DNA of 64,000 bases from Camellia lanceoleosa (GCA_025200525.1 JANUSC010000051.1:682001-746000); one strand, 5' to 3'. Positions 23,001 to 34,208 are shown, counted from the first letter of the stretch. The notes: a model not told the origin generated them from the letters alone. Translations and numbers: made by a program.

Positions 23001-24404
23001 TTTCTAGTTAGGGTCGGAGCCCAAATATGCAAGCACAAAGGGCTAAGATATTGAACAAAATGAAGCACAAAAGAGGGGAAATGGAAGTTACCCTTGTAGA
23101 CCAAGTCTTTGACAGCCTTTGGACCAAAAAATGTTGCCTCCTAAGCTCTAGAAAGATCCTTCAAGCTTCTGGAATGGAGTGGTGGTGTGGTGCTAGGTGA
23201 TGGTGTAGAAATGGTGTAAGGTTTAGGAGGTTTGGATGCTTGAAGTGAGGGAGTGAGGGAGATGCAATACAAGGCTCCAAAGGGAATTTTTCTAACCCTT
23301 AAAACCAGAGCTGGAGGCTGGTTTATATAGGCAAAAAGAGGGAGAAAAATGGGAGGGAAACAATTCAAGTTTCCTCTCAAAATGGCAGCCCTCGGGATAC
23401 AAAATCTGGGGGAAATGAAATAGAGATTTGTGATGTACAACTGTAAGGAATCAGGCCGGCCAGGTATCTAGGTCACAGGTGGCTGGACGGCTCTCCCCAT
23501 AGCCGGCTGGCCAGGGGTCAAAAGGGCCAAGTGCAATTACTAGCCGACCACCACAAATTGGTGGCCTTCCATGTGTTCTCAACACAACCCTGTGGTCAAA
23601 AATTGGCAACAATGAACCAAGAGAGAGAAAAGGCCACTTTTAGGAAGGGTTCAAAAGGGTCAATCACAATTACTAGCCGACCATATGATATTGGTGGCCT
23701 CCCAAGTGTGTACAACACAAATATGTGGTTTTGGGCAAGAAAAAGTAGCCTTAGGGTGGTCAACATTGGCTTTCGAGTGAGAAAAATGGGCGACGGAGGG
23801 CGATGAGGGAATATAACTGGTTACTGAAACAATTACTGGCCTCTCACCCTTCTACGACCTTCCTGGCGATGAAACAGAGGTCCCTGCCAAAAATGAATGC
23901 AAACCGATGTAAAATGAAGGTTTGAGAGCCGAAATGCGCAGTTCTAGGCCACGAAAACCGACTGTTAGGCACCGGGAGTGGTGTTCGACCACGAAGTTGG
24001 TCTCTCGGACCACAGTGTCCCTCAAAAGGGAGTAAATAAGACGCATGCCAAAAACCGGAGCAAACGAAGGTGGTTAGGCGGTCCCGAACCGAGGCACTCG
24101 TCCTGACGGCTCTGAAAATCGAGAACCGGGCTCCGAAATGGGCAAAATGGCCTACGACCACAAAATCTAGCCCACGGCCATTGGGAGATGATCTACGAGT
24201 CCTCTCCCTCCCTTTGGGAAGAGAAATAGAGAAAACTGAGCCTGGTTCGCAAACCGAGGCAAAGCACAGAAAAGCCCGGAAGTCCGGAGGCAAGGCTCAC
24301 GGCCGAGACTCTGAAACCTCTGGATGAGCACGATATGCAACATCACCAAGCGCTCAATCGGTGACGTCTGAGTCTTAAGGTCGGTCAAAAATGGGGTGTC
24401 TACA
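20041..24404 (-). repeat. 5' LTR of element B, 4.36 kb
   Basis: The minus strand starts TGTAGACACCCC at 24404 and ends CTTGTTACA at 20041: canonical TG...CA ends. It is homologous to the LTR at 4773-8807 over its length. A TATA box (TATATAAA) lies at 23330-23321 and a splice-donor-like GTAACT at 23091-23090. A GGCCGGCC-type cluster lies at about 23455-23515, upstream of the promoter. It holds no coding sequence. It interrupts the gag start of element F (24405 onward). Confidence 0.9.
23321..23330 (-). promoter_or_regulatory. TATA box of element B LTR
   Basis: CTATATAAAC on the minus strand, the best TATA match among the five related LTRs, about 230 bp upstream of the conserved splice-donor-like site. 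Confidence 0.55.
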
Positions 24405-25140
24405 GGTGGTCGGCAGCGTTATGATAAGAAGCCATGGATCTAGTCGTGACCATGCACTTTGATGGATAGGAGAGAAAGGTTGGTGGACCAGGGTCTTCGG
24501 CGGCAATGAACACAACTAGCGCACGGACAAACCACTTCCCACAGACGGCGCCAACTGATAAAGCAGTTCATTTCCGATGGATGGACTGGACCGATCCAAG
24601 CTCCTCAAGCCCGCTTCCGAGTGGCAAAACCCACTAGATGACCTGCAAGTAAGTTCAATGGGGAACGGGATAGTCCCCCAGCGAACCCTCCGACGGGCAA
24701 GTTAGCAAGTAGGGAGAAGAGATAAAGTGTATAGAGAGAGATTGGAGATAGAAAGCTTAACCTTCTTCTTGTCTTCGATGCTTGCTTATATCCTTTGGTA
24801 ATCATTTCACTGTCCCTTCCAACATGCCCACCTCGCCGAAAGCCTGTGCTGTAGCTTACCTTGCTCAGGGTAAGGGGGCGATGTTCCGATGAGGAGGTGT
24901 TGTCGTAATAAATGTTGTGATGGGCTGCATTAATGGTGATATGTTGTGGCAATAACTTTGCAGATCTTCGTCTGCTGATGTAGCCTGTCCTACACCTACC
25001 ATATGTCCGAATGCCATTGGCCTTTCATGCCCAGTTGGCCTCCAGCTATCATGGACTTTACCAACCGGGTTATGCAATGGGGTCCAAATGGTGGGCTTGG
25101 GTTTGTTCACTATGGGATGTGGCCTTTATGGGCCTATCCA
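24405..25140 (-). mobile_element. Element F: 5' end of a Tat-like retrotransposon (LTR, PBS, first gag codons), cut by element B
   Basis: On the minus strand an LTR runs from 25140 (TGGATAGGCCC) to 24556 (TTTATCA), followed by GT and the primer binding site TGGCGCCGTCTGTGGGAA (24553-24536), the same PBS as in elements D and E. About 80 bases on, an ATG at 24453 opens a frame beginning MVTTRSMASYHNAADH, which ends at 24405 where the element B LTR begins. The rest is absent from the window. The outer LTR edge is judged only from the TG and from the change to AT-rich DNA. Confidence 0.6.
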
Positions 25141-26225
25141 TGTCAATTATTATTATTATTATATTCTTTTTAAAATAATACTAATAATAAATTCCATTGT
25201 GAAAAAGATATATAGAAAAAAATAAAGAGGTAATTAGTGTGTTTAGTTTCAATTTTCTGACAAAAATTTTGAATTATCAATTAAAAATTTATCTGACAAA
25301 AAATATACGAAAAATGTTTTAGATCATCAATTTTGAATTATTAAACCAACTACAAATGGGTTATAAATTATATTATTTAAAAATGAAAAAAAGTTTGGGA
25401 GCTCTAAATTAAAAGTTTTAATAGTTTTAATTGGTGTGTGGGTCCCATGTGATATAGTGTTTTGGCCTTAATTTTTTTTTTTTTTTTTTTTTGAAAAATT
25501 TCTACATCATTAGTGCTCTTTTAAAATTTTCAAATTAAAAAGATGTATCAAATCATTTGAAACATAAAAATATTTCATCTCGAATTTATCAAATATTTAA
25601 AAAAATATTTCATAAAAATATTTAAAAATATTTCATCTCGAATTAAAAAGATGTATCAATTGAAACATAAAAATAGTCTAATAAATATTTATCAAATCGT
25701 TAAAAATTATGTCGATCCAAATTAAAAAATTATCTAATAAATATTTCGTCTTGAATTTTGAATTTTTGTGCCGATAGGTATGGTCTTCTAGGAATAATAT
25801 CTTCCCTGTAAGATAGGTGTGCTGACACAATAATAAATTGACATGACCAGTGGACCTGTGAGGGTGTGAGTCATTACCTTACTAGTAAGATAATGTTATC
25901 TTACCGGTAACATAATGTTATCCTAAGATAATCTCTGACAAAACAATATCAATATTAGTACAAAAATTGTTTGTTTGTTTTAAATTTTAAATTAATTTTG
26001 TCAAACCTATTATCAAATAACAATGATTTATCTGTCATATTAATTCATTAATCAATTAATTTTTTTTCTAACACCTACTAATTACAATCATTCAAATTTT
26101 CAAAAATTCTAAACTATTTTCACCATATACTATATAAAATTTTAATTTCCAATAATTTTTTTAGAAAATTAAAAATAACCGCCAAAATCAAACAAAACAC
26201 ACAATAGAACAATGATAGGGATACT
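25141..26225. other. AT-rich spacer, first copy of a duplicated segment
   Basis: No gene visible. About 25290-25920 is related to 26670-27130: both contain TATC/GATCCAAATTA, AATTATTAAACCAACTACAAA and a GCCAGTGGAC-type stretch followed by CTTAC(C/T)GGTAAGATAAT. A T-run lies at about 25469-25492, an inverted repeat around TTACCGGTAA at 25876-25925, and an ATTATT microsatellite at 25146-25163. Confidence 0.5.
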
Positions 26226-26655
26226 AAATTTTTTATGAAAGAAATTATCAAATCACTAACATGGATATGAGGCCTACATAAACATGTGAGACCCATACAC
26301 ATTTGAATGATTTGATAATTTTAATACTCCCTCCATTCCAAAATAATAGTCTCTTTTGGAGAATTCAACTTTTTTTACTAGTACAATTATTGCACTTTAA
26401 AAAAATTAATTTTCCAAAATTACCTTTAATAGTACATTTTTTTGGAAAATATCAATGTTATAATTGTACTTTTTATGTTGTTAATGAATCTAAAAAGAAG
26501 GGCAAAGCAGGAAATTTAAATTATTTTTTGTATTTGATTTTTGAAAAGAAACTAATATTTTGGGAAAAATAAAAACTATAATAAAGGACTAATATTTTGG
26601 AACGAAAAGAGTAGCAATTTTATTAGTGTGCCTCTATTTTTGCACATCATATTTG
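26226..26655. mobile_element. Hairpin-type (foldback) MITE, interrupted by the MITE at 26327-26611
   Basis: The arms AAATTATCAAATCA (about 26246) and TGATTTGATAATTT (about 26307) are inverted copies around a loop containing ACATGTGAGACCCATACAC. The arms continue outward (GGGATACTAAAT against the complement of ATTAGTGTGCCTC) if the 285-bp MITE is removed. The loop resembles that of the hairpin at 26756-26899, so both may belong to one family. Edges are approximate. Confidence 0.5.
26327..26611. mobile_element. Stowaway-type MITE, 285 bp, TA target duplication
   Basis: Starts CTCCCTCCATTCCAAAATA and ends with the near inverse TATTTTGGAACGAAAAGAG; both ends abut TA (26325-26326 and 26612-26613). 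CTCCCTCC ends with a TA duplication are the signature of Stowaway elements mobilised by mariner-type transposases (established knowledge). It carries no transposase gene. Confidence 0.75.
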
Positions 26656-26755
26656 AATTAAAAATTTAACTAACAAAAAATATATGAAAAATATTTTAAA
26701 TCATCAATTTTAAATTATTAAACCAACTACAAATAATCGATTATTAAAGTGTAAA

Positions 26756-26899
26756 GCTAGAGACCCTAAATAATTTACTAAATATTTTACCAAATCTCTC
26801 AGATGGATGTCAGACCCACACACATGTGAGTTTGTGTGAATCCTACACCCATGTGAGAGATTTGGTAAAACATTTGGTACATTATTTGGGGTCCCTAGC
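26756..26899. mobile_element. 144-bp palindromic (foldback) MITE
   Basis: Starts GCTAGAGACCCTAAATAA and ends TTATTTGGGGTCCCTAGC, its near-perfect inverse; the arms stay complementary almost to the centre (ACCAAATCTCTCA and TGAGAGATTTGGT). No clear target duplication is seen (flanks GTAAA and ATTTT). It is non-coding; the small ORFs over it are mirror images of each other. Confidence 0.65.
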
Positions 26900-27813
26900 A
26901 TTTTCCATTATTGAATCATATTATTTAAGAATTCAAGTGAAACATAAAAATTATCTAATAAATATTTGTCATGTCAATAAAAATTATATCGATCCAAATT
27001 ATTATAAATTATTTAATATATATTTCATCTCGAATTTTTATGCTTAGAAGATCAACTGATGTGACAGTTGTTGACATAGCCAGTGGACTGCCTGAGGGGC
27101 GAGTCATTCTCTTACCGGTAAGATAATTTTAGGTCCGTATCAATAAATAACTTTTTTATTCACCATTATTCAGACCTTTTTTATATTATGATTATCAAAT
27201 TTAAACTGATAACAAATTTAATCAGTGTGTTTGGTTTTACTTTTCGTATTGTTTTTTTTTTTAGTGAATATTTTAAAGATTTTAAGCATTTTTTTTTTTT
27301 ACTTTTTAAAAAATACTTACCAGCTGACAACAATAAATTGATATCATAAAAATTATACCTTTTATGTATATTGAAATTAGGTGTGACGAAAAAATAAAAG
27401 AAAACTTGCTTAAAATATTAACAAAAAAAAAAAAAAAAAAAAATTCTAAAATGGGATAATCAGCTCACGGTTGGCCAATTATATTTGTGATAATCAACTC
27501 ACGCCCCTTCCGCATAGATAAATAATTTTTTTCCTATCTTCAATTTTAATATTTTTTTCCCTCTCTTAAATTTTTATTTTTTTTTCTTATGATTATCAAA
27601 TTAAAATTAAATCTTTGTATTTTTTTTTTAGAGTTTAGTGAATTTTTAAAATATCTTTTCATATAAATAATCCCATTTATGTATATTGATATTAGGTGTG
27701 CCCAAAAAAAAAACTTGCTTAAAATATTAAAAAAATATGAAAAAGAAATTTTTTTTTTCTTCTAAAAAGTGTTTTTACACGACCAAAATCAAACAAGGTT
27801 ATTATAGTGTAAT
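26900..27813. other. AT-rich spacer, second copy of duplicated segment and further repeats
   Basis: No gene visible. 26670-27130 repeats 25290-25920 (see that entry). A second local duplication is seen at about 27357-27425 and 27660-27735 (TTTATGTATATTGA...TTAGGTGTG...ACTTGCTTAAAATATTAA). Long homopolymers lie at 27249-27262, 27289-27301 (T) and 27422-27442 (A). Confidence 0.45.
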
Positions 27814-28463
27814 GACCCAATTTTTTTTTTTTTAAATAGCTAGCGCATAATTTAATTGAGCAAATTTTCAAATTTGATTGTCGTGTAAATTTTGTGCGAA
27901 AACAGTTCGCTTTTGTATTTTTTAAAAATAGTTTCCGATCTCAGAAAATTATGAAATTTTTATCTGTTGGTCCCATATGAGTCAAGCATGTTGGATAAAA
28001 ATTTTAGAATTTAATGATGAGTATTTATTTTATAAAAATTCACGAACTGATTGGTGTTCAGTTTAATTTATAGCAAGATTTAAAATTGAGTTTTGGGTGT
28101 TCAAACCGTGATTTGAGATAAATCAGTTAGGGATTTATTTTAAATTATTAAACTCTATTCATTTTGGACCCAATTGATTGAATTGTGATCTGTTAGTAAC
28201 CATGTAATAGTGTTGTGGTTTTATTATTATTATTTGACTACCATAAAGGAGTTGTGAATATTTATGATTTGTACCATTAAAAGAAATATATTTTGTAGCG
28301 AAAAAATATTATATTTACTTTTGTCATTAAAGATGTTGAAATGTATTTTTAATTGATATATATATATATATATGGTTAGATATTTGTTTAGTTAAAAAAA
28401 AAAAAAAAAAGAAATATCTATAATAGTAACCAAATAGATATTTTGTTCAACTTTTGAGAATTC
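27814..28463 (+). repeat. Tekay/Del-type LTR fragment K1
   Basis: Starts TGTAATGACCCAATTTT and matches 58928-59600 closely (for example TTTAATTGAGCAAATTTT and TTTCCGATCTCAGAAAATTA). It stops at about 28463, where an A/B-type LTR piece begins. No polypurine tract precedes it. It contains a (TA)n run at about 28358-28372. Confidence 0.7.
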
Positions 28464-29779
28464 TCGGTGATGATTCCCTCCAGCCGGTGGCACTCCTCAA
28501 CATCCAATAAGCACATCCTGAGACTTTGGCAGTCTTCAGAGGAGTATAGCAGGGAAAACAGAGGCAGCTTGCGCATGGTAGTGTACTTCCGAGCAGGACC
28601 GAGTATGCATTGCATCAGGCTCTCCTCTTGAGGCGGTTTACTGTTTTCCCTAGATTAGTCAATTTGTTAGCTAATTAGATGGACTGTAATATTTAATTAG
28701 CTTGTAGGTTAATTATCTATAATATTTATTTGGTCCCTCCGGGCGAGGGCGAATCTGTAATAAGTGTGGGTACGTGTGTGTGCATGTCTTCCAATCCCCA
28801 CTTCTTTCTTCCCTTTTATTTACCCGCTTATGATGGTAGATTAGGGCATGTTTAAATTAGCACCCCTTATGCTATGCATGCGTGCATTCATACATTTGTC
28901 TTATATGCATCGGGCTCGGCGCATCACGCTAACTGCATTTGTACTTCAATTCTAAATTGAATACGTGTATCAATTAATCGCATTTCACATGCCATGTTTA
29001 GGTTATCCGAGCCTACCCTAATTGCATCCTGTATGTGTTGCATTAGTCAATTTGACATGAACTAGGACCATGCATGTCTGCTAACTAGTTTATTGTTTTG
29101 GTGCGGAGTACGATGTAAGTATTTCCATGCTTTAGCATATCGCATGTGTGTGAATGCTATCATGACAGCATGCTTACCATGTGGCTAGATGCTTATGTGA
29201 TAAACTGTTTGAATGCCTATGGGTGGAGGTTGGATTGTCTGAGTTGGAAAAACTCGTTGAAATCCGTATTTTAGCCTACTTACGAGTAGCAAATTCCAAA
29301 GTGTTTTTCAAGGCAAACGGATATGCAATGCTTATTTCCAAATTAGGCAATCTAGTCTATACTTGTTTGCTGTGCGCATAACATAGTAATTTTAGGCTAA
29401 TAACCGGAATAAGAACACATAACGTTTTCAAAATCGGATATCACGGTTAGTAGAGGCCGGTCTTAGGACCGGGCGAGAGGGGGTGCTCATAGCTGACCTT
29501 CCCCAATCGTACCCAAGCTCCCGAGCCGAGGCAACTTTGGTGATGACAGACACGTGGCCTTTGGCACCGAGTCAGGGTTTCCTAAATTTCCCCATTAAAA
29601 ACTATTTTGGTGGCGACTCTGTATCTGGCAAAGCAGTCCATGTTTGGCACTTCTTTTCAAAAATCTGTTTTTCTCAAAACGATTTGCCGGATTTGGACTC
29701 TTTGGTTCAGATTTAGAACCGCAAACAAAATCAAGTCCGAACTGTAGCGTGTAGCGCGGGGTCCCTCGCGGGCGTGCAC
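28464..29779 (+). repeat. 5'-truncated A/B-type LTR fragment, plus strand
   Basis: Reads as the reverse complement of 36106-37400 in S2, including CCGGTGGCACTCC-type and GGAGGTTGGATTGTCTGAGTT stretches and the GTGGCGACTCTGTATCTGGC segment near the 3' end. It ends GCGGGCGTGCA, like S2 (whose minus-strand end reads ACGTGCACA). The promoter half is missing. It abuts element E at about 29779-29780, truncating that element after its second RNase H. I see no gene; the ORFs at 29181-29381 and 29483-29716 are LTR sequence. Confidence 0.75.
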
Positions 29780-31136
29780 TTCCCCTAAAGGGCCAATGCT
29801 CAGCTTAGGGATGAAACCCACTTCAATTGTCCGTTTAATCTCTGAGTTAATGGCAGAGGCTAGGCAAGCCAGGGCGTCTGCATGCGTGTTCTGATCACGG
29901 GGTTATTTGGTTCAATTTATGATGGTCAAATTGTGCTAGCAAGGAATTTTCCATTTTCATGTAGGATGCCACACGGTCGTTTTTGGCCGCGTACTCCCCC
30001 TTTAGTTGATTGATCCCAGTTTTGAATCGCAAAATACAATCAAACGCCGAGCACTAAGAAGAAGTGCATTCCATAAGCTGGTTAGCAGGGCTTCATATTC
30101 GGCCTTGTTGTTCGATGCTTCGAAGCCGAGTTTGACGGCCTGCTCAATTATTGCTCTGCCGGGAGCCATGATCACTACTCCAACCCCATTGCCACACTGA
30201 TTGGACGATCCATCACAATACAACTGCCAAATGTCCCCAACATGAATTCTCCAGCTCGGCTTAGGATGAATTTGCCCAGATTTGAAATCAACAAGACCCC
30301 CAGTGAATTCGGCCACAAAGTCGACAAGCACTTGCCCCTTGATTGAGGTTCTAGGATGAAACTGAATATCGTACTGGCCGAGTTCAAGAGCCCACTTTGA
30401 AACGCGCCCTGATGCTTCTACGCTGCGGAGTACTAACCAGAGGGGGTAGTCCATTAGTACCCCGATGGTATGCCCCCTGAAAGTAATGCTTCAGTTTTCT
30501 TGCTGCCATGACGAGGGCTAGGATGAGTTTTTCCAATGGAAGGTAGCGTGTTTCGGCGTCAACCATTGTCTTGCTCACATAATACAATGGTCGTTGCTCC
30601 CCAAGCTCTTCTTTTAATAGTACGTCGCTGACAGCCTGGTCGGAAACAACTAGATACAAAATGAGCAGGTCACCTACCGAAGGTGTTGTCAACAGAGGAA
30701 CTGATCGTAGGTAAGACTTCAAACCGTTGAAAGCGGTTTCGCACTCAAAAGTCCATTAAAATGCTTTGCCCTGCCGTAGGGTATAAAAGAATTGTTGGCA
30801 GCGATCTGTGGAATGACTAATGAACCTGTTAAGTGCGACGGCCATCCCCATCAACTTTTGCACCTTTTTGACCGATCGAGGGGAGCCGAGTTCAAGGATT
30901 GTTGTGATTTGCCTCGGGTTGGCTTCGATTCCTCTATGGTTGACAATGTAGCCAAGGAATTTGCCGAATTTGATCCCAAATGCACATTTGGAAGCGTTTA
31001 GCTTCATTTTGTACTTGCGTAAAATGCCGAATGTCTCTTCCAAGTCGGCTAGATGAGTTTGCTCCTCTTTGGACTTGACCACCATATCATCAATGTACAC
31101 TTCCATAGTACAGTCGAGTTGCTCCTTGAACATGAC
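29780..31136 (-). pseudogene. pol: Element E, 3' part: RT palm, RNase H and second RNase H remnant
   Basis: Continues element E from the break at 47142. From 31136 downward: FKEQLDCTMEVYIDDMVVKS (catalytic YIDD intact), the RT palm/thumb join KFLGYIVNHRGIEANPRQI, then GKAF followed by a TAA stop near 30757; the RNase H region LPLEKLILALVMAARKLKHYF; a frameshift near 30460; RVSKWALELGQYDIQF; then the second RNase H with LYCDGSSNQ, AEYEALL and VFCDSKL. Past 30002 the frame decays. It ends at the LTR piece at 29779; the integrase of E is not in the window. The match to element D is close throughout. Confidence 0.88.
31132..31136. other. Target-site duplication of element D (left), ATGAC
   Basis: ATGAC directly before the D LTR at 31137 equals ATGAC at 47142-47146 directly after the other D LTR. 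Both lie in the RT of element E, at the Met-Phe-Lys-Glu-Gln position that is continuous in element D (near 44695). Confidence 0.85.
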
Positions 31137-31567
31137 TATGGAGAAGTGGTTTGGAAATACTCTTACGATCTTGGAGGACGCTAGTGATCCTCCTCTAGTC
31201 ACCTAAAAAGAAATAAACACTCCGGTCGGGGGTGCCGAAATTAGCACTCCGACGGGCAAGTCAGTCTTTACACTTATGTTTACTTATGTTCTCAATTGAG
31301 TACAATAGTTCTCACATACCTCTTTCTGACTAATGTTTTTCTATTTATTTCTCTTCTTTCTTGGGCCTCGGGATTAGGTCCATTTCCAATTCTATATTCG
31401 GCATATTTCATAGTAGTCTGCTCTCTACTCGGCCCCTTGCTTAATCGGCTACTTGGTCGAGTAGAGTTACGTTCGAGCATGTGAGCATACACCGAGTACC
31501 ACGTATTTTGACTCTCCCAAGTTCGACTATCCAGAATCTCTATGACTCCCAATACTCGGCTCCCACA
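31137..31567 (-). repeat. 3' LTR of element D, 431 bp
   Basis: Homologous along its length to 46711-47141. The plus strand begins TATGGAGAAGTGG (sister: TGTGGAGAAGTGG) and ends CGGCTCCCACA. The same length as its sister suggests the two arose in one insertion; several base differences between them give its age. On the element strand GAGGGGCAAT precedes it, a possible polypurine tract (31568-31577). Confidence 0.85.
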
Positions 31568-31932
31568 ATTGCCCCTCGAGCACTCCACTAGCGATAGTTG
31601 GTTGGAGTGTTTGGCTTAGAACTTGAAAAGTCAGAGCCGAAATTCGGTGGCTGACCGTATTCCAACGTAAATGTCTGAACTCATGCTTCTCCGTTATCAT
31701 TTCAACTTCCCACCACTTCATACACTTCTATTTCTTGTGATTTAAAATTTTGACGTCTTTTCAAATACATACACGCTTTTAGACGCTCATCGCTGGACTA
31801 TCTTCTGAATTACCTCTGTAACTTCCTTTTCTTCTCTATCCTCTTCGCCTCTTGTAAGTTCTCTCCTCCTCTTCTTTGAATCTCTTTTCTTGCTTTGTTT
31901 TTGGCTTAGCATATTCGTATTGGCTAGGGGAA
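31568..31932 (+). other. Region between 3' LTR of D and antisense ORF 1
   Basis: Contains the possible polypurine tract at 31568-31577 (minus strand). On the plus strand it would be the upstream region of antisense ORF 1; pyrimidine-rich DNA (31800-31910) precedes its ATG at 31933. No clear TATA box was identified. Confidence 0.4.
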
Positions 31933-34030
31933 ATGGCGAAACATTTGAAAGATTTCCTCTCACCGAATCAAATTTCTGGCTTCCGACGCCATTTCTCCAT
32001 TCCTGATGACGTTCGTCTGTCACTTGTGACAGACGGCACCCTCGATATAGAGAGGGTTGATGAAACCACGATCGCCTTCCCTTTCCTATCAATTGCAGAG
32101 GATGGAGTCTGTTTTCCCCTTCACCCACTCCTTAGGGTTGTGCTCTGCCATTGGGGCTTAATCCCTTCCCAACCCAACGTCAACTTCTTTAGAATCGTGA
32201 TGGGGATTATCGCACTAAACCGTTGCCTTAGGCTTAACCTTGGCATTCCCGCTATTCGACATTGCTACGCCTTGGCCAAGTCTTCTGGTCGGCACGGACG
32301 TTATTTCCTTAGGGCCAAAGACACCGACCGTCAACTAGTGACTATGCTTTCCAGCTCTGGAAAGCGAGTTGATGATGTTATGGTCGTTGTCCAAGGAAAT
32401 TGGGAATTCGGCGAAGGCGAGGATCGCCTTGATTGTATTCCTAGACAAAGGGGTGAACCAGGTGGCCATGTAGATTCTTTTATTTATTTATTTTCTGGTA
32501 TATTTATAAAGCTTCATTTTCGGGACCTCATGGTTTTGCTTATGGAGGAAACAATTTGAAGAAAATCCTGACATCAGCCGATGACGCTGTTCTTTCAGAA
32601 ATCAAGGTTGCACTAAAATATTTCAGCCGTCCGAGTCTTCAGAAACAAGGGAGGGTGGCCCACGTTCTGCTCCGCTACGAGCTGACTTATGCGACCTTTT
32701 CGGAGGCAGAAAACATCTCAATTCTGAAGGGTGAGGAGTTTCTTACCGCCCTTATCCTGACTAATTTCAAAAATTTCAGGCAGGTCGGTTTAGAGGGATC
32801 AGATTCGAAGCGACCGGGAGTAGCTGTGGCTGCCGAGTCAGACCAATCCATAGCCAAAGTTGACGAGGCTTTAAAGTTAGCATTTGAAGAAGCCGGCCTC
32901 AATTTAGTTGATCCACCGTCCACATCGGGTCGAGGGGACCTTCCACTTGATGATATCTTTCAGGGTCTGGAGGACCTTCCCAGTGCGTACCCAGAAGATA
33001 TGGCTGGATTGAGCCTCACTAAACTTGCCAAGAAGGCAAACGCGGAAAGGATGGCCGCGCGGCGAAGGGTGGAGTCCATTCGGGCTGCCGAATCTCAACC
33101 CTCCTTGTCCATTATTGAGGAGGAAATGGCAAAAAACCAAAGTGTCGAGGCAGAACTGCTTGTGCAGGCAAGTGTAGAGGCTGTGCAAAGGGTGGAGAAG
33201 CGCCCTGCCAAGATCAAGGCCGGCTCAGAAGAAGACCGTGCCGACAAAGGACCTCGTTTAGAGGAATCAGATGTGATTGTACCTTTTGTTATTCAGCCGA
33301 AGATAAAAAAATATGCCGATCTCCTCCGATGCTTCGGTAATCAAAGACCCAACGATCGCACTCAGCATGGCTACGTTTGTTTCTCTACCTACTAATAAGG
33401 CAGCTTTTCAGGCGGAGCCAGATCTGGTTGCAATTGCAATGGCTGTGCAATCGGCTTTTTTGGTATATATCTTAAACTTTGTCGTTTCACTTTACGCAAA
33501 TATTGTTTTGGTCTTAACGTTCTATTTTGCAGGCCGTCGGAAGGATAGCCGAGATGGGCCGTTGCCATCACGATGCCGTCGAGTAAATTGGCCATTTACA
33601 AGCGGAGGTTGAGGGCCAAAGGAGTAGGGCCGAGTTCGAGCTTTTGAGAGCGAAGATGGAAGGCGCCCGCACCGAGGCCGAGATGGAGAGAGCCCGCAAT
33701 GCTAAAGAATTGAGATCGGTCGCCGAGAAGAGGGCGGATTAGAGCGACGACGTGCTTAAATTGGCCCAGGAGGCGATCTCTAAATTGGAGGCTTAGTTGG
33801 AAGAAATAAAGAAGGCGAAGGAAGCAGCCGACCTGGAGGCTTCCAGGGCGTTCGACGCCGGGAAAAAATCTACTTTCGATGAATACGTAGACGAAGTCCT
33901 CAAATTTGAAAATCGGGAATTCAAACACGGCTGGCTCAAAGCCCGTGCTGCTGTTGATGTGACATTGGCTACACCAATTCCATACGAGCAAGTGGATATT
34001 GAGTGGCTGGAGTCTAACTCCGAGGACTAA
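31933..34030 (+). pseudogene. Antisense ORF 1 (aORF) of element D, transposase_28-like, degenerate
   Basis: Lies on the strand opposite pol. The first open part starts at ATG 31933 (MAKHLKDFLSPNQISGF) and contains FPLHPLLRVVLCHWGLIPSQ and FFRIVMGIIALN, which resemble the 'putative gypsy-type transposon' domain (Pfam Transposase_28, PF04195) found in Tat antisense ORFs; function unknown. It continues in other frames at 32556-33395 and 33313-33462, then a GT-AG intron-like break, then a coiled-coil-like tail (AEMERARNAKELRSVAEKRA) with in-frame stops at about 33582, 33740 and 33794, ending HGWLKARAAVD...ESNSED at 34030. The family match is from memory; the antisense position supports it. Confidence 0.7.
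33463..33532 (+). other. Probable spliceosomal intron in antisense ORF 1
   Basis: GTATATATC at 33463 and TCTATTTTGCAG ending at 33532 are good plant splice signals, the 70 bases between are T-rich, and the reading changes from AMAVQSAF to AVGRIAEMG across it. An intron readable only on the plus strand implies that the antisense transcript is a real, separately spliced RNA. Confidence 0.55.
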
Positions 34031-34208
34031 TTTGGGCGGCTCTTGTTTTTGTTTTACGAATTTTCTTCTTTTTACAGCTTTTTGTTTAGTAGTTTTCATA
34101 TGTAAAATGGCTACAATTTGTGCCCAATTTACTTAATGAAAATTCCTTTCGCACCTTGCTATTGTTTGTGCTAAATTGTGTTATTGGATCGTTCATTCAT
34201 GTACACTT
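34031..34208 (+). other. Spacer after antisense ORF 1
   Basis: Short AT-rich stretch with AATGAAAATT-type signals (34133-34142) that could serve as 3' end of the antisense transcript. No gene seen. Confidence 0.35.

Larger units (their letters stand above)
8808..24404 (-). mobile_element. Element B: near full-length but defective Tat-type Ty3/gypsy retrotransposon
   Basis: Read from 24404 downward: LTR (24404-20041), PBS (20035-20018), leader split by solo LTR S1, gag, gag-protease linker, aspartic protease with a G-patch-like tail, acidic linker, RT with RNase H, a second archaeal-type RNase H, and integrase. Two RNase H domains before integrase are a hallmark of the Tat lineage (established knowledge). 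Integrase runs directly into the LTR at 8807 with no 3' untranslated region or polypurine tract, so the junction is a deletion or recombination. It is the fullest reference copy in the window, though it carries frameshifts and catalytic changes. Confidence 0.85.

Noticed and set aside
24536..24553. tRNA gene suggested by PBS-like sequences (also 4750, 20018, 46691, 49495, 62993)
   Set aside because: Only the 12-18 bases complementary to tRNA 3' ends are present, placed next to LTR ends; no tRNA body.
27814..28463. Full solo Tekay-type LTR
   Set aside because: Only the first 650 bp match 58928 onward, then sequence switches to another LTR; it is a fragment.
28464..29779. Possible start of a complete plus-strand A/B element
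   Set aside because: No PBS or gag follows; it abuts element E pol, and the 5' half of the LTR is missing.
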